In this document: positions 59,936-64,000 of the stretch, one piece after another
How positions within the stretch are numbered: position 1 is the first letter of the stretch
How the letters are laid out: the number at the start of each line of letters is the position of its first letter
DNA from: an uncultured Eubacteriales bacterium
GTDB lineage: Bacteria; Bacillota; Clostridia; Oscillospirales; Oscillospiraceae
Length of the DNA: 64,000 bases
Assembly (NCBI GenBank): GCA_900544765.1
Contig: UQWI01000011.1
Location: 1-64,000 of the forward strand
Direction of reading: 5' to 3'
Program-made: the position numbers and the translations under genes
The notes under the pieces: generated by a model
Databases searched by the model: none
What the model saw: the letters and a program-made list of their open reading frames with translations, nothing else
What the model was told of the DNA's origin: nothing

Positions 59936-60868
59936 TTACCTGGCGCAGTCGTGGACTGTGTTGCGCAGCATGTCCAGCGCGTGGGGCAGCTCTTCGAGAA
60001 AGACCTCCATGCTCTCGCGCACGGCTTTCGGGCTGCCGGGCAGGTTTATAATGAGCGTCTTGCCGCGTATTACGGACACGCCGCGCGAGAACATGGCGCG
60101 TTTCGTGTACTTCATGCTTTCGGCGCGGATTGCCTCGGCGATGCCGGGCGCGGTCCTGTCCGCAACGGCGAGAGTGGCCTCCGGCGTCTGGTCGCGGGGG
60201 GTGAAGCCCGTGCCGCCGGTGGTGAGGATGAGGTCGAGCTGGCGCTGGTCGCAGAGCCTTATGAGTTGGGCCTTGAGCGGGCCTGTGCCGTCTGCGAGCA
60301 GGAGCTTTTCCACGACCTCGTAGCCGCGCGACTCAAGCTCCCCGACTATGGCGGGACCGGACTTGTCCTCGCGCTCGCCCGCGGCGCCCTTGTCGGAGAG
60401 GGTGATTACCGCCGCCTGATAGGGGAGGGGGGAAGTGCGCTCCACGATGGACATCTCTTCGCCGACGGTTATCGTACCGCCTTCAAGCACCCTGGCAAAC
60501 ACGCCCTCGCGCGGCATGATGCAGTCGCCCATGGTCTTGTAGATTGCGCAGTGGCTGTGGCACTCCTTGCCTATCTGCGTCATCTCGAGCAGCACCTCGC
60601 CGCAGCGCAGCAGAGTACCCACGGGGAGGCTGCGGAAATCAAAGCCGCTGACAACCAGGTTCTCGCCAAAGTCGCCGTAGACCACCTCCGCGCCCTTCGC
60701 GCGGAAGGCCTCTATCTTGTCGGCGCTGAGCAGGCTGACCTGACGATGCCATTTCCCGGCGTGCGCGTCGCCGTCTATGCCCCACTCGGGAGTGAAGTGA
60801 GCGCTGTGAACATCGCGCTTTTGGACGCCTTTTTCGGCACTGGTACATACAGCAAGTACGGTACCCAT
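59936..60868 (-). CDS. MOSC domain fused to MogA-type molybdopterin adenylyltransferase
   Basis: A 310-residue protein from ATG 60,868, eight bases after GGAGG. Residues about 1-140 are a MOSC domain (VHSAHFTPEWGIDGDAHAGK near 21, GDFGENLVVSG near 66, GKECHSHCAIY near 102 with candidate sulfur-carrying Cys). Residues about 150-310 are MogA/MoaB-like (ITLSDKGAAGEREDKSGP near 156, LTTGGTGFTPRDQTPEAT near 220, LPGSPKAVRESME near 280). The fusion would couple molybdopterin adenylation with cofactor sulfur handling. Four bases after the moaA stop. Confidence 0.92.
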   Translation of the reverse strand: MGTVLAVCTSAEKGVQKRDVHSAHFTPEWGIDGDAHAGKWHRQVSLLSADKIEAFRAKGAEVVYGDFGENLVVSGFDFRSLPVGTLLRCGEVLLEMTQIGKECHSHCAIYKTMGDCIMPREGVFARVLEGGTITVGEEMSIVERTSPLPYQAAVITLSDKGAAGEREDKSGPAIVGELESRGYEVVEKLLLADGTGPLKAQLIRLCDQRQLDLILTTGGTGFTPRDQTPEATLAVADRTAPGIAEAIRAESMKYTKRAMFSRGVSVIRGKTLIINLPGSPKAVRESMEVFLEELPHALDMLRNTVHDCAR

Positions 60869-60872
60869 ATAA

Positions 60873-61838
60873 TTATCCTCCAATCTGTGACATGAGGCGG
60901 CACTCCGTCATCTCCTGCGGGGTGTCGAAGCAGTGCTGTCTCGGCTTACGGTATATGGTGAGGCGCATGGCCTCGAGCAGCTCTTCGTCGCTCGCGCCGC
61001 CGCGAAGCAGCGCGCGCAGGTCCGCGCCCTCGTCGAAGCAGAGGCAGGGCTTGAGCCAGCCGCGGCTCGTCACCCTGACGCGGTTGCAGCTTGCGCAAAA
61101 CCTGTGGGACACGGCGTCTATCATGCCGATGGGCGCGGCAAGCTCTGCGCTCGCGTAGTAGTGAGCAGGGCCGGAGCCTATGTGCGCGTCGACCGGATGC
61201 AAATCCGGCCACGCCGCTTTGAGTATGCCGAGAGCCTCGTCGGGGCTCAGCCCGGTTTCGTTCTTACCTACGCCCATGGGCATGAGCTCTATGAAACGCA
61301 CGGGTACGCCCTGCCCGGCGAAGCTGGCCAGGTCTGCAATTGTCCCGGCCGTCTCGCGCAGCAGGACGGCGTTTAGCTTGACAGGTACGCCGAGGGAGAG
61401 CATGAGCTCCATGCCCTCCATGACGGGGCCGATAACGCCGGAGCTGCCGGTTATGCTGCGCTCCAGCTCCGGGTCGGTCGTGTCAAGGCTGATGTTCACG
61501 CTGTCAAGGCCCGCTTCCGCCAGCTCTCGGCCGTAGCGGGGCAGCAGCGTACCGTTTGTCGTCACCGACACCTTCTTAACTCCGGGGACGCGCTTGAGCT
61601 CCGCCACGAACCCGGCGGCGCCGAGGCGCACCAGCGGCTCCCCGCCCGTCACGCGCACATGCTCCACGCCGAGCGTGGCGAAGAGGCGCGCAAGGCGCAG
61701 GAACTCCTCGTAGCTCAAAATGTCCCCGTGCTCGACCATGTCGCAGCCGTCGGGCATACAGTAGCGGCATCTGAGGTTGCAGCGGTCAGTTATTGAAAGG
61801 CGCAGGTAGTTTATATCACGTCCGAATTGGTCGGTCAT
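60873..61838 (-). CDS. moaA: GTP 3',8-cyclase (molybdenum cofactor biosynthesis protein A)
   Basis: A 321-residue radical SAM enzyme: CNLRCRYC near 18-25 for the first 4Fe-4S cluster, VTGGEPLVR near 64, and the C-terminal cluster Cys residues in [11 protein letters not shown] near 250 and a third Cys about 13 residues later. Makes the first cyclic intermediate of molybdopterin. Its start overlaps the moaC stop. Confidence 0.95.
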   Translation of the reverse strand: MTDQFGRDINYLRLSITDRCNLRCRYCMPDGCDMVEHGDILSYEEFLRLARLFATLGVEHVRVTGGEPLVRLGAAGFVAELKRVPGVKKVSVTTNGTLLPRYGRELAEAGLDSVNISLDTTDPELERSITGSSGVIGPVMEGMELMLSLGVPVKLNAVLLRETAGTIADLASFAGQGVPVRFIELMPMGVGKNETGLSPDEALGILKAAWPDLHPVDAHIGSGPAHYYASAELAAPIGMIDAVSHRFCASCNRVRVTSRGWLKPCLCFDEGADLRALLRGGASDEELLEAMRLTIYRKPRQHCFDTPQEMTECRLMSQIGG

Positions 61839-62317
61839 TTCTCGTCACCATAGTAGAAGTCCCCGCTCTTGCCGCCGTGCTTTTCCACGAGGTGGACGCT
61901 CAGGATTTCCATGGAGCGGTCGACGGCCTTGCACATATCGTATACAGTCAGCAGCGCCACGCTCGCGCCGGTGAGCGCCTCCATCTCGACGCCGGTCTTG
62001 CCGTCGCATTTGACGGAGCACACGGCGCGGACCGCGCTCTCTTCATCGAGCAGTTCCAGCTCGACCTTCACGCTGGTGAGCAGCAGCGTGTGGCACAGAG
62101 GGATGAGCTCGGCGGTTTTCTTCGCAGCCATGATACCGGCGACCTGAGCGACGCCGAGGACGTCGCCCTTCTTCATACGTCCGGCCTTCACAAGCTCGAA
62201 GCACTCGCGGGACATGCGTATGCGCCCCTCGGCCACGGCGCGGCGGGACGTGACGTCCTTCGCCCCTACGTCGACCATGAGCGCGTTGCCGTGCTCGTCG
62301 ATGTGAGTAAAGCCCAT
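61835..62317 (-). CDS. moaC: Cyclic pyranopterin monophosphate synthase
   Basis: A 160-residue protein from ATG 62,317, overlapping the preceding moeA-like stop; the frame extends further upstream but as a shadow of that gene. MoaC motifs: [15 protein letters not shown] at 4-18, [10 protein letters not shown] near 72, [16 protein letters not shown] near 104 and [11 protein letters not shown] near 126. Converts the MoaA product to cyclic pyranopterin monophosphate. Confidence 0.95.
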   Translation of the reverse strand: MGFTHIDEHGNALMVDVGAKDVTSRRAVAEGRIRMSRECFELVKAGRMKKGDVLGVAQVAGIMAAKKTAELIPLCHTLLLTSVKVELELLDEESAVRAVCSVKCDGKTGVEMEALTGASVALLTVYDMCKAVDRSMEILSVHLVEKHGGKSGDFYYGDEK

Positions 62318-63342
62318 CACTGCCACCTGCCGAAGCCGCAGTTGGGGAAGTGGCACACTTTGCAGTTGAGACACAGGCCGCCGTTGCCGAGCCCTGCGAG
62401 CATGTCCGCCGTCACCGGCTCGTCGGCGAGCAGGTAGGGCAGGACGATGTCGAAGATGGTGCGCTTGGCGTACATGACGCAGCCGGGCAGGCCACAGATG
62501 GGACGCCCGTCGGCGGTATATGCGAGCAGGAACATGGCTCCGGGCAGCACGGGGGCGCCGTAGGAGACGATGTTTGCGCCGGTGTTCTTTATGGCCAGAG
62601 GCGTCTTGTCGTCGGGGTCGACGCTCATGCCGCCGGTGCACAGCACCATGTCCACGCCGTCGGCGAGCATTTTGTTTATGATGCCGGTAATCTTCTCGTG
62701 GTCGTCGTTCGAGACCTCGTGCGCGGCCATTTCGCAGCCGAACTGCGCCATCTTTTCGACGATGACGGGCGTGAACGTGTCCTCAATACGCCCGTAGTAG
62801 ACCTCGTTGCCGGTGGTGACGAGCCCGAAGCGCTTGGGCTTTATCTCCGCGAGGCGCAGCAGAGGCGCATCCCCGGCGACGGCCTTCGCCCGGGCCATGG
62901 CCTCCTTTTCAATGACGAGCGGGATGATGCGCGTGCCGCAGAGCTTGTCGCCGGCCTTGACGGCCACGCCGCCGGGGCGGGTAGCTATCATCATGCGGCC
63001 GAAGGAATTCACGGCGCGCAGCCTCTCGCGGTCGACGAGGAACAGCCCGTCGCGCTCGGCGGTCAGCTCTATCTTGCCCTCCTTGGGCTTCGAGGCGCTC
63101 ATACCCTCGTTCATGCACATGTCGCGCAGAATCTCGGCGGCCTCGTCCTCGTGAAGCATGCTGTCGTCGTTTTCCCAGACATATATGTTGTCCTTGCCCA
63201 CGCTGAGCAGCACGGGTATGTCCTCGGGCTGGATTATATGGCCCTTACGGAACACGGCGTCCTTTGTAACCCCTTTGATTATCTGAGTAATATCGTGACA
63301 CAGTACCATTCCGACCGCGTCTTCGGTTTTGACGAGCTGCAT
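62317..63342 (-). CDS. MoeA-like molybdopterin-binding protein with Cys-rich tail
   Basis: A 341-residue protein with the MoCF-binding core typical of MoeA and Cin[19 protein letters not shown] near 175, [18 protein letters not shown] near 235 and [10 protein letters not shown] near 264. It is shorter than canonical MoeA (about 400) and lacks an obvious domain IV. The C-terminus ends in [18 protein letters not shown], a four-Cys cluster suggesting metal binding. Proteins of this kind accompany selenium-dependent molybdenum hydroxylase systems, which fits the XdhC gene beside it. Confidence 0.85.
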   Translation of the reverse strand: MQLVKTEDAVGMVLCHDITQIIKGVTKDAVFRKGHIIQPEDIPVLLSVGKDNIYVWENDDSMLHEDEAAEILRDMCMNEGMSASKPKEGKIELTAERDGLFLVDRERLRAVNSFGRMMIATRPGGVAVKAGDKLCGTRIIPLVIEKEAMARAKAVAGDAPLLRLAEIKPKRFGLVTTGNEVYYGRIEDTFTPVIVEKMAQFGCEMAAHEVSNDDHEKITGIINKMLADGVDMVLCTGGMSVDPDDKTPLAIKNTGANIVSYGAPVLPGAMFLLAYTADGRPICGLPGCVMYAKRTIFDIVLPYLLADEPVTADMLAGLGNGGLCLNCKVCHFPNCGFGRWQ

Positions 63343-63416
63343 TAGACTTCATCTCCATTTAGTATTTAGCTGATTTAATCTTCTCGCAAACTACGTTTGT
63401 GCGCTCTGCGCGCGTT

Positions 63417-64000
63417 TTAACCTGCGCTGTGTCCGGCGCGCACGGCTATGAGCTGGGCGGCGATGGATATGGCTATCTCCGCCGGGGTCTCCGCGCCTAT
63501 GTCCAGGCCGATGGGTGTCGTGACGAGGCCGCAGTCGGCCTCGGATATGCCGTAGTTCTCTATAAGCTGCTTCCTAACTCCCGCCGCTTTGGCGCGGGAG
63601 CCGATGACGCCGACGTAGTACGGCCTGAGCGGCAGCACCTGCGCCTGTACCACGGTGTCGAAGGCGTGGCCGCGCGTCATAACGCAGACATAGTCCTCGC
63701 CGGTTATGCTCACGCTCGCGGCGATGTCGTTGAAGTCAATGAGTTTTATCTCCTCGGCGGTCGGGAACAGCTCCCGCCGCGTGAAGTCCGGCCTGTCGTC
63801 CATGACGACGCAGCGGAAGCCGATGTTTGTGAGTACGGGCTCCAGCGCCTGCGCCACATGTCCGCCTCCGAATATGTACACGCGGCCGGAAGAGTTTATC
63901 TGCTCGGCAAACACGTCGTACCCGCCGTCCTGCACACGCTGGGGGCGGCCGCTGAGATGCGGCAGCAGCCATTCGGGCGCGCCGACTTTGTCCACAACGG
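63417..64000 (-). CDS. XdhC/CoxI-family molybdenum hydroxylase maturation protein (partial)
   Basis: The frame runs off the right end of the window, so the true start and N-terminal domain are not seen. About 194 residues are visible. The Rossmann XdhC C-terminal domain is clear: RVYIFGGGHVAQALEPVL, then VMDDRPDFTRRELFPTA, YVCVMTRGHAFDTVV and YVGVIGSRAKAAGVRKQL, with TPIGLDIGAETPAEIAISIA near the end. XdhC proteins bind molybdopterin cofactor and direct its sulfuration and insertion. Gap of 74 bases to the moeA-like gene contains short hairpins and no gene. Confidence 0.9.
   Translation of the reverse strand, partial: VVDKVGAPEWLLPHLSGRPQRVQDGGYDVFAEQINSSGRVYIFGGGHVAQALEPVLTNIGFRCVVMDDRPDFTRRELFPTAEEIKLIDFNDIAASVSITGEDYVCVMTRGHAFDTVVQAQVLPLRPYYVGVIGSRAKAAGVRKQLIENYGISEADCGLVTTPIGLDIGAETPAEIAISIAAQLIAVRAGHSAG

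Overview
The window looks like a GC-rich (roughly 58-60 percent by eye) chromosome segment of an anaerobic gut Firmicute of class Clostridia, most like the Oscillospiraceae. This rests on gene content: Re-type citrate synthase, ferredoxin-dependent 2-oxoacid oxidoreductase with an ADP-forming acyl-CoA synthetase, XdhC-type molybdenum hydroxylase maturation, a DUF4364 regulator, asnA and short Firmicutes-type tRNA terminators. No rRNA or species-level marker is present, so the assignment is inference.

Region 1 (1 to about 19,030) is the right arm of a prophage, all on the + strand. It opens with an array of seven small ORFs in two families (A and B) that share an 'M-R-G-x-T-N-A' style N-terminus but have variable bodies. 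A glycosyltransferase gene is embedded among them. Each A gene is preceded by a 15-codon leader containing exactly nine consecutive G residues. Then come an endolysin with a fused phosphodiester-glycosidase domain, a holin, a membrane-anchored coiled-coil protein, a repeat-rich fibre or baseplate protein, a podovirus-like nozzle protein, an ejection-type protein and a 3027-residue polyvalent protein. The prophage ends inside a host gene of which only the first 33 codons remain (19,006-19,107, - strand). Terminase, portal, capsid and integrase genes are not in view and should lie to the left.

Region 2 (19.1-26.4 kb) is core chromosome. A 360-bp gene-free stretch holds 13 consecutive perfect stem-loops. 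It is followed by DUF4364 and asnA, then a probable structured RNA of about 335 nt with its own promoter and terminator. Next is an operon for Re-citrate synthase, aconitase and isocitrate dehydrogenase, the oxidative half-cycle that makes 2-oxoglutarate, and then tRNA-Gly(CCC).

Region 3 (26.4-40.1 kb) begins with a C-terminally truncated FAD oxidoreductase divergent from a GntR regulator. A Cys-rich DUF6076-like protein follows, divergent from a nine-gene run: ferredoxin, 2-oxoacid:ferredoxin oxidoreductase alpha, beta and gamma, acyl-CoA synthetase (ADP-forming), MFS carrier, Na+/solute symporter, D-2-hydroxyacid dehydrogenase and amino-acid dehydrogenase. Together these could import an amino acid or oxoacid, deaminate it, oxidise it to acyl-CoA with ATP gain, or reduce the oxoacid to a hydroxyacid. 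The divergent intergenic region carries five exact TGTAGACA boxes.

Region 4 (40.1-49.5 kb) holds a Fbp-like ABC importer (ATPase with a large insertion, double permease, binding lipoprotein), divergent from a second binding lipoprotein plus a YesM/YesN-type two-component system, and then a beta-phosphoglucomutase-like gene.

Region 5 (49.6-56.8 kb) has an SbcD/SbcC-like pair without a visible zinc hook, then a second GntR + FAD-oxidoreductase module, this time with an intact C-terminus and a 2Fe-2S flavin reductase.

Region 6 (56.9-64 kb, all - strand) is a molybdenum cluster: Mop, ModC, ModB, ModA, a MOSC-MogA fusion, MoaA, MoaC, a MoeA-like protein and XdhC (cut by the window end). No CRISPR array, insertion sequence or rRNA was seen.
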